DNA from: Salvator merianae
Taxonomy: Eukaryota; Chordata; Lepidosauria; Squamata; Teiidae
DNA: 64,000 nucleotides
NCBI GenBank assembly: GCA_003586115.2
Contig: QVOM02000112.1
Span: 53,031,638 to 53,095,637 of the forward strand
Direction: 5' to 3'
Within the stretch, counting starts at the first letter, position 1, and the number at the start of each line of letters is the position of its first letter. Under the pieces are notes generated by a model. The model did no database searches. It had not been told where the DNA came from and saw only the letters and a program-made list of their open reading frames with translations. The position numbers and the translations under genes are program-made. Shown here in pieces: positions 25,010 to 36,884 of this stretch.

Positions 25010-27630
25010 TTTTCCTTTTAGGTTCTTTTAGGTTCCAAAGCTGTGCAGATCCTTTCGATTGAATTCTTGCAATGTGCTTTATTGAGCAGATGATGTACTT
25101 TCAAATCAGTTATCCATGGCTTATTTTGAGTGTCCAGTATGTTTTGAAGTTTAGGCAAAGGTTTGAGATTTTTGTCCACTCTATTTAGGTCCTCTAGAGT
25201 GAGTAGTTTCCTGTTCTCCATTGAATGTCATTGCTCTGACTTAAGCATCACTGTGAGGTTAGCTCTTAAAAGTATCAATGGCGAGAGAGTGGGTAAAAGT
25301 TTTTCTCTGTACTTCATCCAGTTTGCTACTAAATTCTTAATGTGGGATTTTGTATGCTATTTAGTTTTTCTCTAGTTTATTAAATAATGGATTTTTTTCC
25401 CAAGTTCAGGGATTTCCAAGGATTCTAAAGTTTTTCATGTAGACACTGTGTCATTTTGTGCTAAGAATCATTTGGAATGATTTGAAGTACACTGAAAGGT
25501 TGGCATTCCCCATTCATTGTAGGTATGATAGAGAATGTTCTTAGGGACCCAACTGTTTTCTCAGAAGAGATAAATTCCTCAAAATAACTTTCCCAGTTTT
25601 TCATACACCTATCATGTAAAGCTAATGGGATAGTGTGACAGTAAAACAAAAATGTCAGCAAAACCATTGTTGGTATTGCAGCTATTTTCCTCATAGCATT
25701 TGTTAGCACACTTTTTGTTTTGTTTTTTTTTTTGTTCCATAGGGGAGAGTAGTTTAAGACATCAATTCTGTTCATATATTCCAAAATAATGATGACCAAG
25801 TATTTCATTTTGTTTGTTTTTGATACATACGGCCCAGTATTGGTGAAATGTTGATTGAGCTCTTAGTGGAATATTTCAGAAAATTAATTTGGACTTGTCC
25901 AAATTTACTTTTAGTCTGAAGGTCTTTTGACAAGAAGATAGAATATCCTTTAATGCAGTGACAGTCTGTAGCAGATTGTTTGTCGTCAGGAGAATGTCAT
26001 CCAGATATAAGTTTAATTTTTTCTAGTCTTTGTGCATCTAATAACCCAGTATGCTATTATTGTTACTGATTGGACAAGCCAAAGGTTGAATAGCAAAGAC
26101 AAATAATATAACCTTGTTTATGGGTTTACCAGACTTTGGGAAGGTGACAATGGTTGATTCTGTCCACAATTCAGGCAAATCACCCCCACTAAGAATGTTG
26201 TTATAGAGATCCTGTGTTATAGAGATCCTGTGGAATTACAATATCCTGAAATGTTTTATAAAACGGGGTAGTGAAGCCAACAGGGTTGAGGTCATGTTTG
26301 GTTTCAAGGTCTGTATAATATATTTAATTTCCCCTTTGGATATCAGACATGTTCAATACTATTTTTCTTCATCAATTATTTTGGACAAATTACTAGATTG
26401 AAGAAAATCATCTATCAGTGTCTGTGTTCCTTGCTGTGACTTATATAACTGGGTATAAAACAGTTGAAATTCTTCCACTATTTGATTGCAATGTGACACT
26501 GTCTCCTGTATTTTTTGTAATATGTATGACATAGTTGTTTTTTTATGTGCTGGTAATTTAGAACTTCTATTACTTCAGGAATATAATTGCTTAAAATAAA
26601 AATCTCGTTTTTCAGTGCTATTCAATTCCAGAGTATCTAATTCCTTTCTTTTCACCTGTAATTGGGTATATAGGTTCTGCTGCCTGGATCTTTAATGTTG
26701 CTGCTCCAATTCTTGTATTTCCTTTTGAAATTTTAGTCTAGCTTCCTCCTGCCACCATTTTATCCTAGAGCCTTCTGAACTGTACAGTCCCTGTATAACA
26801 GCTTTCACAGCCTCCCATTTGAGCTTTAGAGGTATATCTGTTTGTGCGTTTAACTGAAAATAATTATTGAGCTCTTTTTGTAACTTCTCATTTGCATGTG
26901 TATTGTTCAACAAAGATGGGTTAAATTTCCACTATTTGTGACAGTTGCCACCATTACCCCATCTTAAGGTGATTTTTATGGGGGCATGGTCTGATACTAA
27001 GGCCAGCCTATTGTGTCCTCTTTAATAGAATGTATTAGGGTATTATATGTAAGAATATAATCTAGGCTCAAATAAGCATTATTCCTGGGGAATAAATGTG
27101 TAATCTTTAATGTGGGAGATTGAAAACAGAAAAGAATCAACCATTTGGTATTTTTAATCATTGGGGAAATCCCTTATCTGTTGTCTACTTTTTATTATTG
27201 ACATCCAATGGTGGCCTGTGAGTTACTAATCTGGGCATATTCAGGTGTAAGCTAGGTGAACGCTGACTGCAGGAGCACATGCTGTTCCTCAGTGTACATG
27301 TACAAGGCCTGCTAAGGGGTATTGTGTGCTTTTGTAGCCAATCTTTGCCCACCCCACCCCTGCAGCCACCCAGATCCAAAAGCCAGAGGCCACAACTACT
27401 GTTCAGATGTGATCTATTCGACTCCAGAATGCCCGCCATTTGAAATCAAATCTTCCTGCAAGAAATTTAGCAATGCCTTCCATGTATTATTCAAAAAACT
27501 GGCTTGTTTCTTCTTTGGAGCATTTATTTTGGCAAGTGTAACCAACTTCTCATTTGGCCTGACTTTTATAAATAAATATCTACCCAATTTGTTTGTTTTC
27601 TTTTGTAAGATAACACAGTGCACTTAGAAA
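25010..27630 (-). mobile_element. Degenerate L1-clade LINE (endonuclease to post-RT region)
   Basis: Minus-strand blocks run in L1 ORF2 order. An endonuclease segment (KINAPKKKQASFLNNTWKAL) lies at about 27560-27500, and the endonuclease motif VSDHAPIKI at about 26970-26997. The linker LKWEAVKAVIQGLYSS spans about 26840-26790. The polymerase active site LYLDDILL is at about 25990-26011, followed by KYLVIIILEY (25808 onward) and IPTMVLLTFLFYCHTIPLAL at about 25690-25630. Many stops and frameshifts interrupt it, and about 27190-27430 reads as foreign sequence between endonuclease blocks. Outer limits are approximate; sequence up to about 28050 may belong to it. Confidence 0.7.
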
Positions 27631-28697
27631 GATAAATGAATAAATATACCCCATACGTCTCTGCCTCCTGGAGTAGCATATTCCTTGGTAAACTGAGAAT
27701 GATTTAACACCTTCATAGCCCCATGCTGGCAACCCATTTCTTGTAAAAATTCCTGTTTGTGTCCTCTCTCTCTTCAAAATTCTCTTCATCTCTTTACAAC
27801 CAGACCCCGCATATTAAAAAATAACATTTAAATCTGCCATAATATAAGATGAAAGTAGCTATTTGTATACTTATCCAATGAGGGAGAATGATATCTTTTT
27901 TCTTGTTTCCAGCAAAAACATTTAACCATTTAACCAAAAACTAACTCTTCCTCCAAAACTCCAATGAGGCAGTGAGCCAATATTAGGCCATCCTCATGCA
28001 GAGTCATCAGGGCAAACTCCATACCTAACAAAATAGAAGAGTAACTGAGGGGTGTTTTATCTCAATTGTATCAATATTATGTGCTCCATAGTGCAGCTGA
28101 ACAATTAAAGTCATTTGTTGATTTTTCAAATTGCTTAAATTCAAAAGTGAAGTTGGATCTCCCAAATTATATGACAATGGCTTCTATAAATCATAACAAA
28201 GGACGTTGGCAATCCTCCATGTTTTATAACTATATGTCTATACATGGTCATCAATTCTTATTTTTCTGGAAGAAGGTTGAAATTGATTTATCTGTATGAG
28301 ATTTCTGTGATTTGATCTTGCTTTGTTTTGGCTTTACTAACTGTTCTTCCTGGGAATGATTTATAGATGTAGACGACTGAGATTGTGGTTGAATGGAATC
28401 ATCTGAAACAATTGGTCACTGCTAAGAATATAGCAGTGCCTCAGTCTCTTCTTTAGTATTTACTTTGTATGTATTTCCTCCTGGATGGAAATATAATGTA
28501 TAGGAGAAAAACCAGCAAAATCATATTTTAGCAGACTGGAGGGCAACAGTAATGGCATGGAATGTCCACTTTCTTCTGAGAGTTTCAGGGACTATGTCCT
28601 TGAAGACCAATATGTTGCAATCTTTGTAATGCAAATGAGCCATGCTTCTGAGTGTGTTATAGATTTTCATTTTGAAGAAATACTTCTCAAATGCGAT

Positions 28698-29300
28698 AAT
28701 TAAGAACATAAGAAGAGCCCTGCTGGATCAGGCCACGGCCCATCTAGTCCAGCATCCTGTATCACATAATGGCTCACCGATTGCTTCTGGACATTCTCAA
28801 GCAGAATAAAAGGGCAAAACCCTCATCTGATCTTGACTTCCTGCACATGGCCTTTAGAGGTATCCTGCCTGTGTATCCAGTACCTAGGCATCCATTCTAG
28901 TAGCCATTGATACACCTCCATGAATCTGTCCAATCTATTTTTAATGGTATTCAGGCTGTTAGCTGTCACTACCTCTTCTGGTAGTAAATTCCATAGAAAA
29001 ATGACCCTCTGAGTGAAAAAATACTTCCCCTTGTTGATCCAAACTCTCCTCCCCATCAGCTTCATAGAATCCCCCCTAGTTCTAGTGTTGTGCAACAGAG
29101 AAAATCTTTTTCTTTATCCCCCTTTTCCATATCATGCATAATTTTATATATTTCCCCCTAAAAGCTGTCTTTCAAGGCTGAAGAGGCCTAGTCATTGTGC
29201 AGCCATATTTTGTTAGAGAGATGTTCAAGCGCCGATCATTCTGGTTGCCCTCTTCTGCACTTTTTCCAGGACTACAATATCCTTCTGGTGGCCCTTTTTT
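28698..29300 (-). mobile_element. CR1-type LINE 3' end
   Basis: On the minus strand, 29095-28823 encodes the C-terminal block FFTQRVIFLWNLLPEEVV followed by TANSLNTIKNRLDRF, the same block as in the + strand CR1 at 14200. The 3' UTR follows to 28698 and contains, on the + strand, AAGAACATAAGAAGAGCCCT and CTGGATCAGGCC, a very common reptile CR1-like tail. The copy is 5'-truncated near 29300. Confidence 0.82.
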
Positions 29301-30586
29301 GCACCATCACAGGTCCAGGCTGAGACAGTACAAGGGTACAACAAACTTGCAATCTAAGTAATGTATTTATTGATAAGAAACCAAAGTGAAACGACATATG
29401 TACATATATACTTTGTCCTTCTCCCTAATACGTTGTCTCCCAGTGCCTTGTATAAATATCCCCAGATCCTCCCAACATCCCAGCCTTGAGATGCCTAAGC
29501 TGTCTAACTATTTGTTAACCACCATGATGTAAACTGGGAGAGAAGACCCTTTCCTAGTAGAGTATAAAATGTCATGACTGATGCCATCCTTACATAATGC
29601 GGTCATCAGTACACTCTAGCCAATTGTTCAGATGCAATGATCCTGCTTTTCTAGGGTTTCCAGGACTGTGACTGTGCCTGCACGCTATTGCTGCTTATAA
29701 GCCTAGTGTAGCTCCACCTGGATCCAGACTGTGCAGCAGCCTGAAAAAAAGGATGTGACAATGAAAAATGGAGCAGATGTGTTGGTCTTTTGATTTACCA
29801 GGCCTTCAACTTTATCCGACCTGCTGCTTACCTTGCTGCTGATCAGAGTGGGCCAGGCTAGCACAATGCAGCACCTAACAGCCCTGGCTCTTCTTGGGTG
29901 TTTGCTAATAGCAAATCAGAGTTCACCACAAGTTTACTTTTAAAGGCAGATATCCAACAAGCATTTCCATAATTTGGATCTCATTTTCTAAGAGGTCCAG
30001 ATGACATTGTCCAAATCTCATAACTCTCCAACACATTCCTGTAACTTTCCTATATATTTCCTATTAATTCTCTTAACTGGAAATTGTGGTTAGATGCTGT
30101 CAAGTGGAACTAACTCTTGGTGACAGTATGGATGAATGCCCTCCATTTTTACTTGTTTCTCTTCATACTGGTTGAATTTTATCCAAAAAAATTACAGCTA
30201 TTTTACAGGTCACATAATCTAGGCTTCCCATCTTTACCTCCTAGAAAAAGGAAAGAATGAGACATACGTTTTTTTCCCCTTTCTTTTCAGTCAATGCTTA
30301 ACTGGTGGTTTATCTGTTTATCCACTAATCGATGCTAGATTAATCTGCTCTGTAGTGTCATGCATTTCTACTTATAGTAGATTTTTTTGTGTTGTGTGCT
30401 TTTACAGATTTTATTTTACATATTCATTCTTGAGAAATATTTATAGAAAAGATATGCTTCCTGAAAGGAACTTTGAAAGGATGTGTTACTTTGAAATGAA
30501 CTCCATGCTCTGAGTCTAAAATGATGTACCTGGGAAAATACATGTTTTGCTCTCTTCTATTCTTACCTGAGCTATAGGTCGTCTAG

Positions 30587-30805
30587 TGGCATAGTGGCTA
30601 AGAGCACGAGGATAGAATCCAGGACCATTTCCACGTGGTGCACTTTATCCCACATTGAGATCAAATGATCTAGCCCAGGTTTGGCTGAACAGCTGGTGGC
30701 CCACAAGGGCCATCTGTCAATTACCAGCCCTGTGTGGACACAGCTCAAGAGTGTCTCAGCTTGAATCCCTGCTGGATCACGGAAGCTCACTGTGTCTAAT
30801 GTGTA
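30587..30805 (+). mobile_element. MIR-like SINE interrupted by a short insertion
   Basis: AGTGGCATAGTGGCTAAGAGC (A-box region) and CTTGAATCCCTGCTGGATCA (B-box region) are parts of one tRNA-derived SINE. They are separated by about 130 bp instead of the usual few tens. The separating segment (about 30620-30755) has no similarity to SINE text, so a later insertion is likely. Confidence 0.5.
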
Positions 30806-31354
30806 ATTTAGGATAAAACCTTCATAGCTTAATGATAGGGTTAAAGGAATTTGGTTATATATTATTTTTCCTCTGTATTTTATCTTCTGTGTATATAATG
30901 GCAGTTGATAAGCAAACTATTATTTTATTTTATTTTGTCATACATTGTGGTCTGAAAATGTTTTAGAAGTGTTGCACAAAAGTGCTCTGGGAGAGCATGA
31001 GAAACCAAAGTTGTTTCTATTAATTGTTAGTATATATAATTTGTCATCAAAAAGGTTTTTCTGTAGTGATATCCATGAGACCCCCCACTTCCTAAAGCAG
31101 AAGCAATCTTGCTTGCTAGAAACTTAGTTTGTTATGGTTCAGAAGCCTTTCCAGCAGGAAGGACTATATTCTGACATATTGTCATATACAAGCATCAATA
31201 GCTTTGACATGTGGAAAGGTCATGCCACCAAACATTAGCATTTCAAAATAGTGATTAAAGTAATTCATTTAAAATAGGCTTATTCATGCTCCTGATAAAC
31301 GCTTGTTTTCCTTGGAGGGAAAAAAAAGGTCAGTAGTTTATGCTAGACTATATA

Positions 31355-31893
31355 GGCATTTTCGCACTTACCATGTTAGAACAGGATAATTATCCTGCTC
31401 TAACATTGTATTGACCATGCAGCGCAGACACTGTCTGCACTGTGTGGCCCTAGTCTGCACTACAAGCAGGAGACCAGTATTCACATGGCTCCTCTTCGAT
31501 CCTTACCATGACAGCAGCTGGGAAGCATCTGGCCACTGCCATGGCATGTGCAGGTGCTCACAGGCGTGTGCAGGTGCTCACAGGCGTGTGCAGGTGCTCA
31601 CAGGCGTGTGCAGGTGCTCACAGGCATGTGCAGGTGCTCACAGGCATGTGCAGTCACTGAGCATGGCATGGTGTGGCTGTGCATTTGCACCCAGAGTTGG
31701 GTGGAAATGTACTTTACCAGGAGCTGACTATCAGCTCCTGACAAAACTGTGGAACACTAATTTGTGCTTCACAGCTAGTCATGATCAGGAGCAGCAATAT
31801 GCTGCTCCTGGTTGTAATGGCCTCCACAGAGTGCGGAAGCACTTTGCTAGTGAGCATCTCAGATGCTCGCTAGTACAAAGTGTGAGCATGCCC
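31355..31893. mobile_element. DNA-element family member carrying a tandem array
   Basis: The left end is GGCATTTTCGCACTTACC, followed by a hairpin (ACAGGATAATTATCCTG). The right end inverts to GGGCATGCTCACACTTTG, also beside a hairpin (GAGCATCTCAGATGCTC). The interior text CAGCGCAGACACTGTCTGCA is shared with the copy ending at 22490. A 161-codon open frame across it comes from the 20-bp array and is not a gene. Confidence 0.7.
31548..31653 (+). repeat. 20-bp tandem repeat, about 5.3 copies
   Basis: The unit GTGCAGGTGCTCACAGGCGT is repeated five times plus six bases. The last two full copies carry A instead of G at position 19. It lies inside the DNA element at 31355-31893. Confidence 0.95.
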
Positions 31894-31923
31894 TAAGGTT
31901 CTGTTGTCTTTCTTAAATTGCTA

Positions 31924-32058
31924 AGTGCAAAAGGGGGTCTAGTAGCACCTTAGAGACTAACAGAGAGAGAAGATGGTAGCATGCACTTTCACAGACTAAG
32001 CCTATTTTATCAAATGCATCTTTGTTAGTCTCTAAGGTGCTACCAGGCCCTCTTGCTT
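31924..32058. mobile_element. Fold-back element with TTAGTCTCTAAGGTGCTA arms
   Basis: The left arm (31924-31961) contains TAGCACCTTAGAGACTAACA and the right arm (32033-32058) is its reverse complement, with about 70 bp between. The arm text resembles a repeat widespread in reptile genomes from memory. Class uncertain, probably a hAT-like or similar MITE. Confidence 0.6.
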
Positions 32059-32136
32059 ACTGATCCAGACTGTCTGATTTCATAGGACATTGATAGATCT
32101 AAGTGAGTGAATCCTATTCAGGAAAGTTTCACTTTG

Positions 32137-32344
32137 ACTGTGATCACACACAGCAAAAAAACAAAACAAAAAACACCTCTGAGGTAGTTAGAGATAGTTC
32201 ACTCACCATTCTGGTTCTCCCCCATTTCATGAACGTTCTGTGCAACAAAAGGTGGATGAGAGAAGGGTTGGGAACACATGTGGTACACACTGCTGTCTCT
32301 GAGGTGCCTCCGAGCTGCCCCTTTCATTATGTCTGAACACAGCC
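32137..32344. mobile_element. Candidate short DNA element just upstream of the Ig9 exon
   Basis: The left end is GACTGTGATCACACACAGC and the right end inverts to GGCTGTGTTCAGACATAATG; both share a GRCTGTGwTCA core. The left core also matches the element at 51818. It ends about 60 bp before the exon acceptor. No clear target duplication was seen. Confidence 0.45.
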
Positions 32345-32403
32345 TTCATCCTTCACCTATATGAAGCAAGCTGTTCACATGTGTGGTTTTGTTTTTGTTT
32401 CAG

Positions 32404-32600
32404 TTCCTGCCATGATAACCTCCTATCCAAACACCACCTTGGCGACGCAGGGCCAAAAGAAAGAGATGAGTTGCACAGCCCATGGAGAAAAACCCATCAT
32501 AGTCCGCTGGGAGAAGGAAGACAGAATAATTAACCCCGGAATGTCTCGCTACATTGTTTCCACAAAGGAAGTGGGTGATGAAGTGATCTCTACACTGCAG
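32404..32600 (+). CDS. DSCAM: DSCAM exon: N-terminal two-thirds of Ig-like domain 9
   Basis: This internal coding exon of 197 nt is entered in phase 1: its first two bases complete a Val codon whose G comes from the previous exon. It ends in phase 0 after a Gln codon. The peptide starts [18 protein letters not shown] and contains the first Ig cysteine (SCTAHGE, codon 32472-32474), the core tryptophan (IVRWEKED) and an N-glycosylation sequon (NTT). It ends EVISTLQ. The acceptor is a T-rich tract plus CAG; the donor is GTGATT, weaker than consensus. DSCAM is a homophilic neuronal adhesion receptor at the cell surface, used in self-avoidance, synaptic lamination and netrin response. DSCAML1 differs clearly in this stretch from memory, so DSCAM is the confident call. 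The matching Ig cysteine lies in the next exon. Skipping this exon alone would shift the frame. Confidence 0.97.
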
Positions 32601-32988
32601 GTGATTTAACCACCTTGGTAGCTGCTTGTAAACTTCAGTCTGAAAATTAAAACAAATCATTTGACCACTCAGCAAAAGAATGTCATGTAAAGACTTCATA
32701 CTGTGATGACTTTCACATCAGCAAATTCTGTAAAGCAGGATATTCTCCTCTTTGAAGAGCTTCAGTTCAGACTAAGGAATCTTTCCACCTGAGGGCCCAC
32801 ATCTTTCTTGATTAACCCTTCAGGTATTACATGCTAACAATGGGTATAGCCAAGGTGGACAAGAACATCCCGAACTGTGAGGCTGTATCCCCACAGTGGA
32901 GAAAAAGGCTATGTGGCAGATTCCATAGATCTCACCACAAGGATGGTAGACATGAGGCGTATATGCCTGGTGCCTCCCACCCTCCAAG

Positions 32989-33026
32989 CTTTGAAACTGA
33001 GGAACAAACGTTCCCTAGTTTCAAAG
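32989..33026. repeat. Short hairpin
   Basis: Arms CTTTGAAACTGAGGAAC and GTTCCCTAGTTTCAAAG pair with two mismatches around a 4-bp loop. Confidence 0.8.
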
Positions 33027-34649
33027 TTTCCACCCAACATCATTAAAAATTTCTCAGAGTTGGAAGTTGGTCATGTTCTGTTCATTCCTTAATGGGGTCA
33101 GGTAGAGAACAAGCAAAACAAGTTGTCCCTGCCATCAACATTCATCTGCATGGTGGATTGTGGGAGCAAAAAATGGTAACAAGTGCCGTCAGTTTCTTTT
33201 CCTGCACTGCAGGAAGGATGCCTCTGAGGGTGTTTTCCACCCCTCAGAGATGGGCTGCAGGCCAAAGGCACTGTGGGCATGTTAACACCACACTGCTTGG
33301 GCCCTTACTGAGTGCCCTTTCCTTCTGGAGTGAATGCAACCTCAAACACTGCATGTGCAACATATATAATATAGACATGCATGGAGACCATACACATACA
33401 ATGCAGAAACAGATAAGCAGATGCAAAATACATACGTATACACATGGAAAGTTATAGTGCACAATGCAAAAGCACACACTATTTTAACCCATTCCTCTCC
33501 AGATCCACCTTTCTTGAAGATAGGTCTCCCTTTGGGATGTGTTGAATTGCTGTTTGAACGTGGACCACAATTAGAGACCATCGTTGTGATTATAGGGTCC
33601 TTTGTGGGTATGCCTGCAGCACGTGATGCTATTGCATATGCACAGAGAGTCTCAGTGAGTGTCTGCACATGCACAATGATGTTCACACACATGCACAGTT
33701 ACGTCACACACATACACATCAATGCACGCTGCAGGCCTGCTCATGAAGGGTCCTAAAATCGTGGCCAGAATGTGAGGAACAAGCAGGTAAGTTCCCCACT
33801 TTGTGCAACTTACTCATGTGTAAGGGAGTGGTGCCAAAAAGATCTAGGGCTTTTAGGGAAAGGACCTAACAGTCCTTGGCCTCTAACTGCCATTCACATT
33901 TGATAAATGGTATTTTGCCATATCTCTACCCTCTGTGCATCAATATGTCTTAAGCAACAGCTTTCTAATGTGCAAAAAAAAAGGCTGTTCTCCAGCCTAA
34001 AATGATGACTTTAGTAGGGGGATGGAGTCCCAGCTCACAGAATGTCAACTATTAACTCTTCTCTTCCTCTCTGTGATGAGTTCTTTGAAAGTTTGTCAAT
34101 CATTCTGCAGTTAAACATGAAAATTGTTTTATTTTTTTTTAAAACTAAAAACTTATGTAGAGGTATGGTACAAGTAAAGGACCCTAAAAACAGGATGGAC
34201 AGACTCTGTAGGACATCCTTTGTTGGTTTTCCTCTGCAGACCCAGAGTGCTAAGTCAAGTTTTTATTCTTAAAAAAATGCTGTAAGCTTGTTCTTAGAAT
34301 TCACAGAGTTTTAAATTATACAAGGAGCTTAAGTGGAAAAGGGGATGCAAAACAGATGGTCATGCTTCAGCTCAACTGCTGATTTTTTTAAACTTTTGCT
34401 TTTAAACTTCAGTAGGATATGTTTGTGCATTCAGGCATTTGCTGATCATTGATGGAGTCGCTGCTTGGCTGAAGAATTTATGCTAACAACATTGTTTGTA
34501 ATATACTGTATGATTTTGAGGTGTTTCTATTATTGTACATTTTTAATGAAAGATAGCATAACAGTGTTTTGAATAAGACTCAGAAAAGTTAACTGAGAAC
34601 ATGTTAGTTCCCATAGTTTCTCCATCTGTGTGATTTAATACTTCATACT

Positions 34650-34975
34650 TTAAAAAGATCTGCTGGTGGTCTAGCACCACATAAACTGGCCCTAAAGGCA
34701 TGCAAACACGGCACACACCCATGTTCTGGTTTAGTGGGGGACTCATTTTGGCAAAAGTGCACGGCCAAAATGTGTCCCCCAGGGGCTCCAAAGTCAGGAA
34801 ATTTTGTTTCTGGCCATCAGAATTGTAAGAAGCTAGCTCCAAAACTTCGGGGGGGGGGGCACAGCAGTTAAACCGAAAAAGCTGTCCACATGTGGATAGC
34901 ATGGTTCCAGGACAAATGGACTCATCCACCTCAAGGTAAGTGTGGAAATGGTCTCTGCAGAGAGAAGACCGGATG
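34650..34975. mobile_element. Candidate DNA-element relic
   Basis: It carries the module GGCTCCAAAGTCAGGAAATT with TTCTGGCC downstream, shared in variant form with 1172, 16065 and 61450, plus GGCAAAAGTGCACGGCCAAAA. A G-run stands at 34849-34858. Ends are not resolved. Confidence 0.35.
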
Positions 34976-35204
34976 TAAATTTAAGTCATTTTAATATTTT
35001 ATTTCTGTTATTTCAGAACTGGCTTTGAATTATATTTTAATTGTATTTTAATTGTGTCTGTTTTTGGTTATAACAGCTACCCTGAGAATTGGAATATGAT
35101 AGGGGAGATAAATAAATGTAATTAATAAGCAGCCAAAGAATATTTCTGTATCAATTGTCCTTGTGTTTTGCTTTTTACTCTTTTCCAACAGTTCTCATAT
35201 TCTT

Positions 35205-35405
35205 TGGGGGGGCATGTAAGTCAGTGATAGAACAAAGTGACTGGAAAACAGAGGGTTGCCTGTTCAATCCGTAGCATCTCCGCTGAAGTAAGCAACAGCA
35301 AAACACTTTTGTATCTTTGCTAAGAAAACTTCACAGAGGTGTCTTGAAGGGACCTGTGTAGTCAACCAGGAGTTTGACCTGACTTGATGGTCTCCAAAAA
35401 CATAT
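35205..35405 (+). mobile_element. tRNA-derived SINE
   Basis: It shows an A-box-like GTCAGTGATAGAACAAAG and a B-box-like GGTTGCCTGTTCAATCC. The body is AAAACACTTTTGTATCTTTG and GTCAACCAGGAGTTTGACCT. Same family as 24596 (minus) and 42385 (plus). Confidence 0.7.
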
Positions 35406-36053
35406 CTACAGCAGAAGTGCTCAAAACATGGGCAACCAGATGTTTTTGAAGTACAGACCCTTTCATTCCTTGCCATTACCCAGACTGGCTGGGGCAGATC
35501 GGAGCTGTCATTCCAAAACATCTCAAAGGCCGCAGTTGGGACACTTCTGATATACAGAGCAGGCAGAACAATACTGCTATGCATTTAGTACACATTCTTT
35601 ATACCCTTTATATTCTTTATTCATGACATCTGTGGAATATATGGCATCCTAAAATCTCTGTACAGCAGATATGAGCAACTGCAGCTTTTAGGCTTCCTGA
35701 TATGGCCTACAGTTTTGTAAACAAGTTGTAGATGCTTATCCTTCCCTTTCTACATACTATGAGCCTTTCTCATGCTAAATGCTGCCTCTCCATGTGGCAA
35801 CGGGCCTAGAAAGCAGCATTTTGTTTACAGAATGTTGAAGAGTGGCATTCTTCATCGAGACTGCAGACTAGGAAACACGTCTGAATTACATAGGTGGGCC
35901 AAAAACATGGGGTGCACGTCCTGTTTCTTGGCTTCCTAAATTCAAGTAGCTCACAAAAGTAACATCTTGGAACATCCTTTATTTCTTTGAGGCAGCTTCC
36001 TGGCACAGAATAGAGCCTGGTTTCTAGACACTCCAAAGCCAAGTGTTGATTTT

Positions 36054-36073
36054 TGTTGTTGTTGTTGTTGTTG
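36054..36073 (+). repeat. TTG trinucleotide microsatellite
   Basis: About six to seven tandem copies of TTG. Confidence 0.95.
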
Positions 36074-36446
36074 ACTTGCGTGTCTTCCTCACCCAAATTC
36101 TGAATTTTAAGAAGCTGGGTCGTAAGGATTAACTCTCCATTGTCTGGTACAATTTCCATGAAGACTATCTCCTGGAAATTAGCTTCAAAAGCAGCCATTC
36201 TTCAAAATCTGAGGAATGGCTTGGTGGGTGGGACTGGGTGGACAACGTGTGCAAGTGTGATGCATACCAACACTATTTCTTGCCACTTTACATCAACCAC
36301 ACCCATGTGTGCTCTTGGCTGTTTCAGTAGAGCTTAGCGTCTCTGAAAGGTGGCCCATAAAGAAATATGGCCTTCTTGCTGAAAAATGTCTCCCGCTCTT
36401 CTCTTATAAGAGTTTTGTTCAAAGTCTGTTTACAAGCTTGCTTTGA

Positions 36447-36611
<165 letters not shown>

Positions 36612-36704
36612 TAAGGAAAAAAACACAGCTAATGTAGTACAGTAAGTGTGTGTCCTGCTCAGAAATCTGTTGGGGGCGGGGGTTCTAGTCTCTAGTGAAA
36701 CACA

Positions 36705-36884
36705 GGGTGAATATGCACTGGCCAGTGTACTGGACCAGTAAGCATACTAGGAGCCTCCCTTCTGCATGCTGGTGCAGTCTAAGAAATGACCTGCCCAGGG
36801 CCTCCCTTAGACCAGACCAGCATGCAGAAGGAAGGCTCCTAGTATTCATGCTGATCCAGTATACCAGCCAATGCAGAATGCCCC
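36705..36884. mobile_element. Fold-back non-autonomous DNA element
   Basis: The left arm starts GGGTGAATATGCACTGGCC and the right arm inverts to GGGCATTCTGCATTGGCTGG. Arms of about 80 bp share TACTAGGAGCCTCCCTTCTG-type text with the elements at 60753 and 62306. The centre is near 36795. Confidence 0.75.

Larger units (their letters stand above)
1..32403 (+). other. DSCAM: DSCAM intron (3' portion) upstream of the Ig9 exon
   Basis: No DSCAM-like coding segment was found here, and the stretch ends in an AG acceptor preceded by a T-rich tract at about 32386-32401. It is therefore the 3' part of an intron longer than 32 kb, in keeping with the very long introns known for vertebrate DSCAM. Repeats recognised inside it are listed separately: L1, CR1, L2-like, SINEs and inverted-repeat DNA elements. 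Stretches where I recognise nothing definite are about 1-1030, 4290-5750, 5940-6760, 7020-8870, 9300-10900, 11930-13040, 14520-15780, 16340-17060, 18000-18310, 18750-20330, 20640-22060, 22500-23150, 23810-24590, 29300-30580 and 30800-31350. An open frame at 7349-7669 (106 codons) and another at 6104-6313 match no family I know and are probably chance. Confidence 0.9.

Noticed and set aside
31411..31896. 161-codon open frame on the + strand
   Set aside because: Its repeats come from the 20-bp tandem array inside a DNA element; no domain, no splice context and no similarity to known proteins.
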